Shown here: one piece after another, positions 36,801-51,800 of the stretch | How positions within the stretch are numbered: the stretch's first letter is position 1 | Layout: each line of letters starts with the position of its first letter | NCBI RefSeq assembly: GCF_003672135.1 | Contig: NC_039512.1 | Span: 12,540,874 to 12,604,873 of the forward strand | Direction: 5' to 3' | DNA from: Ooceraea biroi | Taxonomy: Eukaryota; Arthropoda; Insecta; Hymenoptera; Formicidae | Length of the DNA: 64,000 nt | Position numbers and translations under genes: made by a program | The notes under the pieces: generated by a model | The model's input: only the letters and a program-made list of their open reading frames with translations | Databases searched by the model: none | What the model was told of the DNA's origin: nothing

Positions 36801-39800
36801 CTTTCATAATTACATATCCAGCAGGCACAGGAATATAAACGTAAACGCTCTTCTATTAACAGTACTAAACAATTAATTAATAAATTTCTACAAAATTTAA
36901 TTAAACCTGTAAGATTATCCTTCACAAAAAACGCGTGCATCACCCCGTCGACTCACCTGTGCTCACAATGCATCGCTTCCAACCCCGCGCATCCCCTTTA
37001 ATCCTTGTATTTCTTTCCGCTTGTTCCCCGTTAATAGATGTCGGCGTCGGGGGTGAGAAAGGTATGAAAGCGTAGCACGAGAGGCGGTGGGAAGGAGGAG
37101 AAGGGTGGCTCGAATCCAAAACCTCGGGTCGGGTTGTGCGCTTCGCGGTCGCCGTTCCGGGGACCACGTCGGAGTCGCGATAGCGACCGTAAGCTAATAT
37201 CACGGTGCCCCGCGGCGAACTGGAAAATCTCATTGGGGCCTCCATTATTCATCCGTGCGAGCCACCCCCTTCGTCGTTCGTTCGTTCATCCGTCCGTCAC
37301 TTCGTCGCTTCGTAGTTTCCGCGGCGATAAATTCAATTCGAATTACAAACGCCCGGGTTTAATCCTCCCCCTCACCTCTCCTCCTTCCCCTCAGCGGTTA
37401 CACTTGGCCTTTCTCGCGTTCTCGGTTTCTCGCTTCGCGATGTTCGCGACTTGGCCTGACGAAGATGCAATTACGACGCAATTAAGTGAATTACCTCAAT
37501 GGAATGCGCAGCTCGCGAAGTTGCAGGCACTTCCGGTGGCAAGCTGCAGTCTTCAGGCTTCCTCCTGTTTTCCGAGTCCTCTCGCGGGGGTAGTAAAGTC
37601 TATCGTAATCTAAGGTATATTCTTGGATGAGAAATCGGCGCTTTGAGAAAATAGACGGCACGTTCGTGTCATAAATTCGTAAATATACGTAGCAACCATT
37701 CGTTACTTGATTTCTCCCGCGGAGATTAGCCGGCCGGAAGTTGGTCATTTTCAACGAGCGATCACGCGATGATCGCTTCCGCCAGCCAGAAGATTTCTAC
37801 ACAAAAATTACTATTGCATTAACGTAATTATCATAATTTCACGCACACAATGCCTGTATTTCGTTGACGTTTGATAAATCATATCGATCGGATACATTCG
37901 TATATATTTGAATATGCCTGGAAAGTAACGCGACGGTCCCCTCGCGTAAAGCGGTTAAAGTAGATGTATCCTCCTAGGGGGCACACGAGAGGGTGGAATA
38001 AAGAGATAGGATGGAGCGGAGGCAGGTGGATATCAGCACAAAAATATCGCGAGCACGTGCAAATGGCCGCGTGTCCCGGACTCAGGAGGGATCCCCTTTC
38101 GCGCGGGGAAGCGACAAAGTCTCGCTCCCGCAACACTCCGTGAAGGAGTGAACCACGGGAAGGAAGAGCAATAAACTTTTATGACCGTAAGCTCTCGCGT
38201 GCTTGCGCGGGCGACGGCCTCCGCTCGCGAGCATCGGAAACTCGGGGGTGTATAACGTCACCCTCGCGGCCTCGCAAAATCGTTGCGGCTCGGAAGAGAT
38301 ATAAGATATAAGACACATCGAAGAGAACACGGGAATGATTCCAAAAATAGAATTTCTCATCAGAGAGTAAAATAAAAACGGGGATTATTATGAATCCCGC
38401 AAGAGCACACCAAGTTTCGTAAACTTAGATCATTATCGCGGGAAGATTTGCTCTTTGCGTATTGCGCTACTCATTCTGAGGAAGCGTTAGAACGCCAAGC
38501 GAGAAATTAATTCAAACGATCATCCCTCTCAATAATTCTCGCGGAGGCGGAAACTCGACGAAGTCCAGGCGAGCAGCGCGTTTATTCGCCGCGAGTAAGA
38601 AACGAGACTCTGCCGTGGAGCGAGACAAGTGATACGAAGAGAAGAGGGAAGAAACTTTCTCGCAGGAACATACAAGAGAGGAAGAGGAGACCGGCTGATC
38701 CCACGAAGCCGAGCGTTTACTCGAACGAGCGGATCGAAAGCTAAACCGAGTCGGTGAAAGAGGGGTGTTTTTCGAAAGAGGGCCGCTTCCACGCCAAAGT
38801 ACGCAACTTTTCTTATGAATCCCTGCGGACAGGAGAGAAAACCGGGGCGAACGAGGGTGGCCGTTTCACCCACGATTCCGCTCGCTGCGGCAGCGGGGGC
38901 AGGGAGAAGAGTGGTGTGACAAGGACAGAGGAACTCACCTCGCGCAAAAAGAAAATGTTTCTCGTCGAGTGACGATACAAAGGATCCTAGTTGCGCTTCC
39001 TTCATTCCTGCGCGCCTCCTTTTTGTCTTATTTCGGGACGTGTCAAGCGCCGTTCGACAGGCGAAAAGTCCTTCGCCCGATAAAGCTGAAGCCGCCAGTG
39101 AATCGATACACCAACGGTACACCTAATCTTCTCCTCGTGCCTCGTGTACCTCTGCGTCAGCCATTTGCACGATTTTTCCCTTTACGCGAGCGCCTTTGTG
39201 TCTCGAAAATCCCATATCAGATAAACTGTTGAGGTCTCGACATCTAAATATGTCCGGTGATGCAAGCTTTAGCGTTCAAATTGCTAAACAATAAGAAAAT
39301 GCAAAATCATAATAAATAATAAATATTTTTCTAATAAAAAATTTCGTAAAATAGCTAATAATACTGGAATAGATAAAACTTTGACACAAATTATGACAAT
39401 CGTTGATTTAGCATTAGAATTAGATGTTGCGGTACCGTAGTTTCCGTAGTTGCGGTACCTTTCATCGCATCGCGCACGATCGATCATCGCAGGCAACTGA
39501 GTTCGGAGTACTGAATTTGCAGCAAAACAGCAATTTGACAGTGTCCAAATAAAAATGAATGGAAAAACGAAATTATTGCTTGTGTGCCATGTTCTCGACA
39601 TGGCTAAGAGGATTACGAATGCTTTCACGCTCTCGAGCGAGCAAGTGTCAACGATATCCGAGGTTGAACGTGATTACTGGCACGCGATTCTGCAACGCAA
39701 AACCGCGGCGGATGAACATACAGGATGTTCCAGAACAACGGCACTTTCAATTACCACTGCTTTCAATTGCGGTTGCAAGTTGAGGAGTTGCTTTGAAATC

Positions 39801-42800
39801 GGATTAGCCGGATTAGGCTTTGGATTTAAATGGACACTGAAGTTTCTCGTTCGCTGCATTGAAATTCTTTCTCTTTGGAAAAAGATCGTTGAATAAATGT
39901 AATGTTGATTTAATGTGTTAGAGCTCGTTAAAAAGTTAAAAACTTGCGAGTAATGACGCGGGTAATGCTTCATAAAATCTTTTAAAGCGATTATCCGTCA
40001 AGCAAGTCTCCATCGAGCGGCATGTAATCAAGTTGAAACGTGCATTAAGTGAAAGTGCGCAACTTTTGAGACCGCCTGTATGCATTGCGGAGAATAATAT
40101 ACGCGGTATTGCGGTTCATAAATTGCCGCCGGCCAGACACGTACGGAGAAGATAAGCACGTATGCTCGTCACGGTTTAAGATGAGACTCGTGGCAAGACT
40201 GTGCCTCTCTTGCGGTTCTCGTGTCATCATGCCGCGCAGAACGTGAAACCATCCCATTCAAATTAAACGGCTAATTACGACTATTAATAATCCCTTTTAT
40301 TAGTCAGCGGGAATTAAAAGATCCAAGCTAATTTAAAGAAACGCCCAGACGCGGATGATCCCCGTTCGCGTATCCGTCAGGATACAATGTCGCGGTTTCA
40401 CCAGCAGCACGCAGCCACTTCGCGTAATCTTGGCAATTTAAATGTTTGTCCCCGATGGGCGCACGCGGGTGGATCCTGCAACGGTGGATCGCATATCGCC
40501 CGGCTTAGGGACGCGCCGGTAATCCCTTGTTGAAACAGCGCTAAGCCCTTACGGATTGTCTGCGGGATCGCTACGACGATACAGCGGCGAACGGCCGATC
40601 TCGAAGGGTGACAACCCCTATCCGATGTTTTCGTTCTCGCGGTTTGTCCTATTCGTTTCGCCTCTTACTACTACCACTGTCGCTCATTACCCGCGTTTCA
40701 CGCATGTTCCTCCGATTCTCGTTCCATTTTCAACCGAGTCAAATATTGTTTCAGGACTAATTACTGTTAAGCAATTGTAATTAATATAATAACAAAGCAG
40801 TTGTAATTAAAAACAAAAAGAATTTAATGTTAAAAAAATTCTGGGAGGTGAGTGACGTTTGAATAAATAATGTGAGAAATTCGATGGCGAGAAACACGTA
40901 AAATATATAAAAAAAGAACGAGAGTAAATCGTACGATAAAATTTTTATAAATATGTTCTCATTTATTCTGTTCCCTTCTTTGTGTTATCTTTCGATTCCT
41001 CGAGAATGAAGAAACGGGATATGGAAACACGCCTGGAAGACACGAACGATCGGCAGGAACAAAACGAATGTCGTACACGAAATTGGCCGATATAATATGT
41101 ACCCGATACGAGCTGGGTAAATCGTCCCTACGCGGATAAGGGGTGCACAAAGCCAATCTCACCCAGGAGCTTGGAAGGCGCGCAATGGACAGTAATGCGG
41201 GGCGGAGGTGAACGACTGAATGATCCCGAAGAATCCGCAACTAATTCGAAAGGAGACGCACGAAACGAGGAGATGGTTTTGCAGAGATTCGAGCTTAAAG
41301 TGGATTTGTATACATATGTATTACAAAGTCCGTGTATATATTAAAAATGTTCGAAATAATTTAATCGGGAGTTTAAATTCGAAGAAGTTGAAGACGTAAA
41401 ATATGCCAACGCGGCGACCCAGCAATTGCTAAGAATTTTAAGAAGCTTATTAATTTGGATTTTTGTGCTTAAAGTCTAACTAACCTAAATTTTTTAATTA
41501 AATATTTAGAAAGGCACACTTTTTACACGTAAATTTAATATAAGATTCGATGCAAATTAAATATAAACAGATTGTAAATTTTGCATCGCAGAACTTGACT
41601 AAAATTCTCAGAAAGCAAATTTATGTTGCGCGCATAAAACCTCTAGGAGGATCCTTCAAGGATAATGACTGCAGTCTTCATTCCTGCGAAGCTGATCAAG
41701 ACAAGGAAATCGTCTTTTCACGTAAAAGAGCATTCGTCAGTTCGCGCGAGAGAGATCCGCGTCTTCTCGACGGCGGCTTGCTCTTATATTCCAGAGAAGC
41801 ACTTAGGAACGCAAATATTTATGGTGTCTTCCAGTCTGGAGTGAAAAACAAAACCTTCCTATCCTCCGAAGGAGAGGAAGATGAAAGAACACGATGGAAC
41901 ACGGCGAAGGGAAAAATCCCTCCGTTCCCTCCCTTTCTCTCTCTCTTTCTCTCCCTTTCCCTCTCTTATTGGGGTAGATATACCCCGCGGGATTAACCTT
42001 TAATTCTATCTTGTCTCAAGGCAGCCCCTTCCTCGTCCTTGAGGAAGGGTCCTCGTGGCGTGCGCATCGAATGCTCTCCGAGAGCTCAACATGGGCCAGG
42101 AACAAGACCGAAATGCAATTTTCGAAATGGCTTGACGAGCAGTTCGAGATCGACTGCTCTTGTCAGGTCGTTCTGGGAGAACTGGAAAGGATACCAAAAA
42201 ATGATAAGGACAGGAATATATTTTCCCTAACGAGGAAAGCGAGTAGAATTTTTGAAAGATGACACTTCGATCACATATGCGAGGGTTGAGGCGGTAAAAG
42301 AGCTTCGGCAGAAGAAGCTTCAAGTGGGTCAAACGTAGGAAAATAACCGAGCTATTTTTGTAAAAACGCTGCAAGTATGGGTCGTTACTGCGACAGCTAA
42401 AGGGCCACGATTTGTTACTCTCTGATCGTATCATTACTCGGAGCCGGCTGAAATTTTCGTGAATTACACAGCCTGAATCTCGGTTTATGCCGTTCTCCGG
42501 TGGTCACGCGACGATTCTCGAACGAACGAACGTGCGGCTCGAGAAAGTCTCTCTCTGTCTCTCTCTTTCTCGAGTCCGGGGATGTACATGCAAGAAGGGA
42601 CGACGGCAGCAGGGCAGGGCAGGTCAGGTGGATCGATGCAGGTTACTTACGGGGGTCTTACACGCCTTCGCGAACCGCCGTGCACGCGTCGGCTCCTACC
42701 CTCGGCTGAAGGGGGAGGACTTGAATACGAGGTTTGGCCGGAAAGCCGTCCAAAAAGTCATCCAGACAGCCATGAGTCTTGAATATTCTAACGGAGGAAA

Positions 42801-45800
42801 GTTTCCTCAGGAGAGAACGAAGAAGAGGATTATCGTCTATTGTTGTCCAGAAATGGTAGCGCCATGGGAAACAACGCGTTCTCAGAAAATGCTTCCTTAA
42901 AAAGTTGCCATCTTTCTGAAAAGGAATTTTTGGAAAAGTCATTAAAGACTTTTTCATGTAAAATACTGGGAGTTGTGTCTCTCTCTTCCTGCCTAAGTCG
43001 CTCGTCTAAGTTTTAAACTAGTTTCTCATCATTTCGCAGGCAGGCAGGCCTCGGTTGTATCTGTAACAAAGATTTTCCACGGCATTATTTCATTTTGTTC
43101 ACACAGCGCAGCGATCCTGTTGCGCGCAGCATATTGTTGCGGCCCTAGATTTCCGAGATCTCCGTTGTCGGCGGTAATTAAACACTTTACGATGAAACTT
43201 TGGGAGAATCCCGACTCGCTAACATGCCGCGTTGAAATTTATAACAGATAAAAGTCGTTATTACTTTCGCAATTGGTTGGCGCAATCACGTCGGAAACGG
43301 GCAACGATGGCTGGATGCGTGCAACGAATTGGAGAGCTACTCCAAATTGCGCCACGACACGAGGCAATGTGTTTGCTCGATTATAAATTGCCACAGTATC
43401 TTTCATCAACGATACACGCAAATATCATTTAATGTCCAGCGACAACGCGGAATAAAACCGAAAATACTTCTAGCTATGACAGATTACGGAAACCAACAGA
43501 ACTATCGTATTGTATTTTCATTACTGTTCGAGGGCAAAGTTCTCCCAACTGAAACATGCACAAAACTAGAAGCTCGACTCAATCATGGTCTCAATTATTC
43601 ATCAACCTTTACTCATTACCGAGGTCTCGACCGACGGCGACGCCGACGTCGACGACTCGGGGGCGCGTGTTATCGTCCGCGGCCAGGTGAAAGAACGAGG
43701 GGTTGACCCCCGGTTCGCCGGGTAGAATCCAGACGAGCCAGGCGAGCGGGCTCGCCTCTCGCAAGGGTGTCCTCGGCGCGCCGCGACAAGAGTGCGCAGA
43801 ATCCGGGGTAACGATTGCAGGCAAGAGAAGCACCGGAGGAGGCGGCCATGGCGCACCACAGGTAAGGCGAGGTGAGGCTGCCGATTTGGGTCAGCACGCG
43901 ACCTCGTCCTAAAGGCCGGACTCGCTGGAGGTTGCGACCCGCTTAAAGAGCCGGATCGATCCGCATCGACCAAGCAGCTCGCATCGCGCAACGTTCCACA
44001 GTCTTGCCTTTTCTTATTGTTAGCGTTTTATCTCTGGCGCGCGCGTTGGCGTTCCCATCAAATCGGCCGCATTGTATGATGTAATATGATGTAATGCGAC
44101 CGGCTGCATTATTGATGGTGTTCGCCGTGCGTGTCCCCGTTGGCAGAAAGATGCTGCTGCGACGAGCGACGCTTCGCGCGATTCTCGAGCAGTTCTGAAG
44201 CGATCAAGATGTATAATTAATTATGGGAAAGCTTGTTGGATATTAAAGAAAAGTTTCATTGTTCGATGTAAATAGATGCCATTGGTGCGTTCTATTATCT
44301 TGGTTTATCTGTGGTTTACCTGGACCAGCACCGCGGGATTGAACAGATGCAAGATAATGCAGAGGAGATGCGAGACGTGAGGTGTGAGAGATGAATAATC
44401 CCAGCTGGGCGCGTTCGTGTTAAATGTAGCTCTCTGCTTGATTCCCATCTCGCGTCGCTTGGGAAAACGGAGGCTGAAATCGAACAGCGCTGTATTCGGC
44501 GCGCTGGAAGGATCCACGCGTCATTCTTCATTTATGACACTGACGTATGATTTTTAAATCATATTCTTAAAATAACAGAAAGCTGCAGCTTCCAAGCCTG
44601 TCCATTTTTTACTTTCGCTCGCATATTGGAATACTCCACGTCGGAAATCACGTAATGGTGAAATTGACGTAACTCTCTTTCTTCCTCGCAAAATTTGCTG
44701 AAAATAATAAAGACTAGATGGAGAAATAGAACTTCGATGTCTTCAATTTAAAGAAGAAATAACTATATCTGTTCGATCTTCTTTTTCTCGACGATTTAAG
44801 AATATTAATACTGAAGAAATATTGAAGGAAGTCTGAAGATGTGACAATGACAAAGAATATTACGTAATTAACGGTATATGTTAATTCCAAACTGTGCAAG
44901 CACCATAACGAATGCAAGAACAACCAAGGAAAATCCATCACGTTTTCGATGGTGAAACTTACGTATCGCGTCGAGCTCGGAAGATCCGCAAGCGAAAGTT
45001 TCCCTGAATCCGTAAAGCGTCTAAGGCCTAACTACACCCTGCGGGCTTTCCCTTATGTAGTTTTTCCTCCCTCACACAAAGAAAAGAAGAGGACGAGATG
45101 GAAGAAAAAGAGAAAGAGAGAAAGAGGAAGGAAGATGGGAAAGAAAATTAATTCGAGATTTTCGGATGCCGCGGGGGGTCGCTAAGATTGAGAACGCACG
45201 CTCAGTTAATCCCTCGCGTCACGTGGTTTCTCGATCTCGTTTTCTTCGCGGATCAACGGATACCCCGTGCACGCGATCCGTCGAAGTCTCCTCGTCGAGG
45301 TCTCCGCAATCCGGCTTCCTATTCCAGCGGATTCGGAATCGATCCCGCTTCCCGTTCCGTGTACGTGCGGGACTTCGCGAGGCTCCTCGTGAAAGAGACT
45401 GCACGCGTCACGACTTGCAAGCGTAATGAAGGTCTAATAAGAAAATGAAAGCCTTGGCTTATTCCTCGTTTGTTGGTCCATTAGATGAAGACATACACAG
45501 TGGTGATGTTTCTCACATCGGAGAATAGATGTATTTTGTAAAATGCCTTGTATATTATTATTAACATTGCGAGAAATTTCATATTGTCTATATTAATTTC
45601 TTTCGTACATTTCTTTATCGTGGAAATAATTTAGTTTTTTCATAAATGATTTAAAATAACTTTAAAGAGAGAGAGGGGGGGGAATTTGTTGGAAACTCTT
45701 GGACAAAGTTTTTGCGCAGTGTTGCACTCGGCGGTTAAATATTCAATTATCCACATAAAAACTGTGTCAGGTTAATTAAGCCGAGCAGAACGCTCTGATT

Positions 45801-48800
45801 AATTTTGAAATTAATTTCAAAGCGCTTGCGGGTTGGAAGAAACAGGTCAATTGAAGCACTCAGCAACCCAGCAAAGCGCAAAGCGGTATATCGTTCGCGT
45901 AAAATACAATGTTAATGGAGAATTTAATGAAATCACGTCGCGCTCCGCCGTGACAATAGACGGCACGAATCGAGTTGTTGATGGAAAATTAAGCAAACTC
46001 CGTGCCGTTCGAATCGCGGTCAAGTAATGCAGATGCAGACGCGCGCGCGCGCTTTAGCGTACAATCGATGTAACGCGCTATTAACTAGATATTCAAACGT
46101 ACGTATATTCAGCGTTGATCCATCCCGAGCGCAAAATAGATGCAATGCATACCGTATATGCATTTAACCGTCGCGCAGAATTGCCTTCGGGCTGATCTGC
46201 TTGCGATTTCAAACGTTGATGAAATGCGGCAAGGAAAATTAACATTGTCCCAATTATATCTGCGCACGCCTGATCCCGCGTTGCGTCGCTTTCCAACGCA
46301 CTGGAGAGATCGATTTTCCGATCGCGATCTCTAATCGCACATAACGTCGAAGATGCAGTTCGTAAAATGATGCGTAATAATGATGCAGAAAGTAAAAATT
46401 GCTCGCTCGCAAGGGGGAACAAGAGGCACTTCCAACTCCGGAATTACGGCGGAATTGCAGACGCAATTTCGGAAATTGCAGCCACGAACGTTGCTGACGC
46501 GTTCCTCGCCGTTCCTCGGCTTTGCAGGAGCATGATCGTTTTCAGTGAAAAACACCCTCCGCGAACTGCCCAGCATTAACAGCCTTCTGCTCGGGCTGCT
46601 GAGCGTTCACGTTCCGTTGCTGAACACGCGACGTCGTCGCGTATTGGTTTCAGGGAACTCTGGAAATTTGACGGGCGGATATTACAGGCCCAGCGCACCT
46701 CTGTAATGCTAAACACGTCACGCTAAATGCCGTTCTATTCCCATGCGACGCTGATTGTTCTCCTCCTGTGCGAATTGATCTGAGAATAGCACGTCCGCAG
46801 CGCTCGGCATTAAAAGTGATCTTCAGGATATTCAGGATGCGGCTTCAAATAGAATCGCCGTGAACCGATTCTGACATTACTGATATTTCATGATATTTTC
46901 GATAATGCGCTATTTTTGATTGCCCTTCTTTCTTCTATTTTCTTGTTGTTGTATACTGAGTGCAGCGAGCGAAGAGTTTCATGGCTGAATCGACCGCATC
47001 AACCATCCGCGAGAGATCCGCGAGAGAGACTTTCTACGCGTTCAGCCTTTCTCTTTTTTTTAATTTGCGGATCACGCGATGGGGTTGCAAAGGGAAGCTC
47101 ATCTCGTCTCTACTTGCGTGGTATGTGTGTGTGTGTGCGTGTATCGAAGGGAAGAAGCGAGAGGTCCATCGATTGGAGAGCGCGTAAGCCCTCCTGACCC
47201 GACCCGGTGCGTTTTCACCGTGGCTAATGAAGTATCGCGTTGAACGAGAAACTCGATACACACTATGTATAATACATTCGCGACGAGTTGTCTGAAATAT
47301 GAGCGGTTTCGCGAGCGGAGGGAGCCCACCAGTGTCAGGACCTCGCTAAATTTCCCCCTGCGCTCTCTCTGCGACAAGTTCGCGACACGTTAAATTCCGA
47401 CGTGTTCTGCTCATTATCACCGTGTCAGCAGTTTCCTCGTTCGACTGAAATGAAACAAGTTCAAGCTTCATACGGGGAAAGCGTAAAACGAGCAAATCGC
47501 TACATTCACTTTACATCTATTCTTCGCAAATAAGCTATCAATTAACGTGATTCATTAATATTACAAATCTCAGCTCATCTTTTCCCTTTCCAAAGTTCAG
47601 ACGAGCTTCTGGGTCAAGCCAGTATATGATCAGGCAACAGATGTACACGTTATCGCATTGCGTTAGCGCAAAAGCGTAGATGCTTTGAGGACTTCGTGAA
47701 AGGGCAGAAGATTTAATTTATGAGTAACGCGTTCTCTTTTTCCTCGCAACTTACTCTTCACGGATGAGAGAGACACGCTGGACACACACGTGCCAGACAC
47801 ACGCGGCCGACCGGCCGTGTCGTCGCGGTGCTCCGGGTGGTCGATAACGCCGCGTTTGCGCCGACGATGAGGGAGGATGAGGAGGAGGCCGCGGACGAGA
47901 AGCGGAGGAGCAGGTCGACGAGCAGGGTGCGAGCGAGCGCGAGGAAAGAGCGAGGAGGCGCCGAGAGAATTCGAGCTCGACGGCCTCGTGTTTCGGCTTT
48001 TCTCTGTTGAAATCTCCGTAACTTGACACCCCTCGAATGCCGAACTTCAATGCCGAACGACGGGGGTTGTTGATGTCTCCCGGAGCGCCGCGTCCGGAAT
48101 TGCAGCTCGCACTGACACCCCCACAGGCACCCCCGCGCGGGATTCCAGGCGGAATTCAGTCCATGGCACTGAAGCATTCTTTGCGATTTCTTCAATCCTA
48201 TCGAATAATCGATATTAATATATCGAATTCTGAATTCTGAATATTTCTGAAGCAACGGTTTAAAACGTGGAATTTATGCTCTCAATATTGAACTGCAAAT
48301 TTTATAAATCGCATCAATTTTCGATCAATTCTATATAAAATATTTTGTACAATATTATAATATTTTTGTGATCTTACTAATAATGCTGATTATAAATTAT
48401 TACGTCAGTTGCATGTTGAAGAATGCATTGCATATTCCGTTGCAAGAAGCACTTTTCGGGGCACTCCGTTCACTTGTTAATCATAAGTCTGCAGTAGTTT
48501 CCAATTCTCATTTCGTAATCGCGAATAGCTTGATACCTATAATCTCGTTCGCCTCCGCGCCGGCAACACCTTTCGATTACACGATAGCGCAACAAAAGAG
48601 AGATCGTAACCGTCACGGAGACTATTACCTGATAGTATTACCACACGTCATTATCCTGTTATATCGCCGCGAAGATGTATGCAGATGTACACCAGCAAAT
48701 CACTCCAAGTTTGCCTGCAGCAATAAGAAAAACCTCTGCTTTGTCATAACAAGTTCATATTTCTCAAATAATTTTATAGAAATTAATTTTAATAACAATA

Positions 48801-51800
48801 TTCTCTCTCTCGCTCTCTGTTTCTCTCTTTCTACAAGATTCAATAATATTTTTAAAAAATCGAATTAGCAGACCCTCACTTAAGCAAATTGAATAAGCTA
48901 ATCTTGAAGAGTCCGCAATTCGGCTACGATTATAACGTTCCATCGGCTGCCACGTGTCCCGTGACGCTCTTCGTGTCACACATCGCAAATGTTGAAGGTA
49001 GACGAGTCGATTACACGTCGATAAGATGACAGGAGTCGGAGGACGAGGACGGCCCTTGAGAGCCTCGTAACGACCACGGCAAAGGACGAAAGTTCGCGGT
49101 AACTTGGGACGACCGCGGAATTGGCTCCGTCATCGCCATCCGTCATTCTCGCTACGGCAGAACAAATCGTCGTCTGCCCTCCCTTCCCCCCCGACACATC
49201 TTCGGCATAAAACCGAATTCCCGACGAGAATTATTCGATTATACGCCGTGCACCCTCCGCGACACCGGCGACGATTAATAATGTTGCGCGCCCCCGTAAT
49301 TTGGACGCGTGCGAGGGCAAAGCGAGCGAGCGTGGATACGTTACTATTTCGATAAAAAACGAAAAGTATTTTCTCTCTTTTTTCCTTCTCTCTATCTCTC
49401 TTTCTCTCAGGGGGATTTATCCCGCAAAACTACACACTTATCCGCGAAATAAAGAATAAAAGCAATTATTCTCTATTGCTTTTCGTTTCCGCTTGTAATG
49501 TTCGCTTCTTTCTCGCATTAGTGTGATAATTGAAAAGGAATTAATCTTCTCTCTCTTTCTCTCATTAATTCGATTATAACTACTGATTGATTATAATTTT
49601 AGAAAAAAAGAAGTAAATCACATTTTCTTTTTTCCCGTCGGGATAATTAAATACCTCCGATACGGAAATCGCTCGTCATTAACTTGAGGAAAAGAAACGT
49701 TTCTCGTTTCTGGGATAAAATATATCCGCAAGCAAGAGATCTTGCTGGAAATTCCCGCTGCAGGCAATTAACTATCTCAGGAACGCCCAGATTTAAAAAG
49801 TTAACAATTCCTGGGCAACCCTCTCTGCAACACCCTGTACAACCCGTGCGTGGGTGCAGCGAATAAATGAGCGAACAGCGTCCATCAAATGCATTGAGAC
49901 GTTATTGCGCCAACTGTTTCCTCATCGAGAACGACGACGTAGGTCTCTCGTAATTCCGTTCGCGCTCGTTAAGATCTCGCGTATCGTCATCGTGCGGAGC
50001 GCAAACACACACACATACACACAAATACAGGCGGAAATTTTATAACGAAACACTTTGCGGCTGCACGAGACGCGGGAGATGAAAACGGTCAGCGCAACGT
50101 TTAACGTAAGCGCGATTCGACGGGTAATCCATATTCCACGAGGATCCTCTAATGTAACGATCACGTGCGCCGGTATCTCATTAAGCCGTGGAGAACGGCG
50201 CGTACAAGCATCCGTGAGGCACCAAATGTCGGTTTCGCAAACATCCATCCCGTGAGCTGATCGTGAGCGGAACGTCGTGTGTCACCGGCTGATCCTGCAG
50301 ATCTTGTTCCACTGCCGCCCGTATAAGCGTGAACTGATGAACGACGCAGTTAGATCCTAACTCGATCAACAAAAGCTCGTCGAGATGTACCAGTTATTTT
50401 TATGTAAAAATATATTTTTTTAATTTAATCGAAATTTAATATAGTTTTTATAATAAATATAGTTTTTAAATTTAATTTGAAATAATTTCTAGAATTATCC
50501 GCTTTTACTCGTAATTGTGTATTTGCCTGCGTCCTATATTCTCTGTATGGATCCCCAGCAAACACAAAGTAACAGGTAATATACATGTTAGTTATAATTT
50601 CCCACTTATTAATATAAATACAATATAACATACGTGTTATGTAACAATTACATTGTTGAGTGGGAAATTATAACTAACATGTATATTACCTGTTACTTTG
50701 TGTTTGCTGGGTCTGTTATATATCTATATATATTTTTTAACAACCCTGTGAATCGTTATTAATTTTTGTATAACGAGGAGTAAAGTGTCACGTGCGCCGA
50801 ATGCGCTTCCATAATGAAACACCAATTATCGGATCTGCTGTGCAAGGTAAACAATCAATCCGTATCCGGCATTCGCGTATCAGGAGCCTTAATTAGAAAA
50901 CGAGTATCGGGAAGAGCTAAAGCGCGAGCGCAATTACTTAAGCATCTAGTAATTGTTCGCGTGATTGCGAGGGATTGCAGACGCCACCGACTCTACTTTC
51001 ACATAGGGAAGTGTGAACGATCGCTATCGTCGAACAGATCGAGAACCCGGAGACTTTAGTGGATGGAAGCGGATGGAACTCGGCACTCGTGGCCGCTTCC
51101 TCGCGAGGGTGCGCACCATCAACCACGCGGAGACCCGTAGATCTGCGTGACGTAAGGCATTAATATCGCCACAAGTATCTTTTCGAGCACATGGTTGTTA
51201 CGTGTACCAGACGGGCTGATTAGTTAAGCAGTTATTATTATACGCGCGAGCCGCCTGACATGCCTATTTGTGCGATTTAAGAGGCAGACATTCTTGACCG
51301 TGAACGGCACAACTAGGAGCTGACAGAAGCCACTTTATTTCGAAATGAGTCTCTATTACTACAAGCAGCCGTTTATCACAATGATTAATTCATACTTTAA
51401 TTACGTCTTTAATTACGTGCCAGATTATATTTATGTGCAGTTTTATATGCATCTGATTACGCGCGTTTGTTATTTAAGTATTTATTTTAGTGGTCTCGAT
51501 GTATTAATTTCTTCCGTAAAAACGCAGTAATTTGCGTTTCCTCTATGAACATGTGTGTATGTGTTCTTTGGGCATATTAAGTTGTTATTATAATTTGTCG
51601 AGCTGAGGTAAGGAGAGGCCAGTGTTGAACAAGTCGACGAATCCTCAAGTTGCAACTTAATGCAACTTTTGGAAAGTGGATAATTAGCGAGTTTCTTCCC
51701 CTTTCGAGTACCCCGCAATTACAGATGCATCGAAAGAAATGCTGTTTCACGTGCAATGGTCTCGTGCATCCGCGCTGAAGACGAATCCGCGTCGCTCCTC

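Noticed and set aside
38529..39122. 197-codon open frame on the - strand
   Set aside because: Low-complexity composition, no family match and no splice or start context that would support a gene.
42011..42262. 83-codon frame containing FSKWLDEQFE, considered as an extra ChAT exon
   Set aside because: It lies between exons A and B, which already join in frame into a conserved contiguous ChAT segment.
48368..48868. 166-codon open frame on the + strand inside the large ChAT intron
   Set aside because: No recognised domain. It ends in CT-microsatellite-derived residues and has no flanking splice sites in a frame compatible with ChAT.
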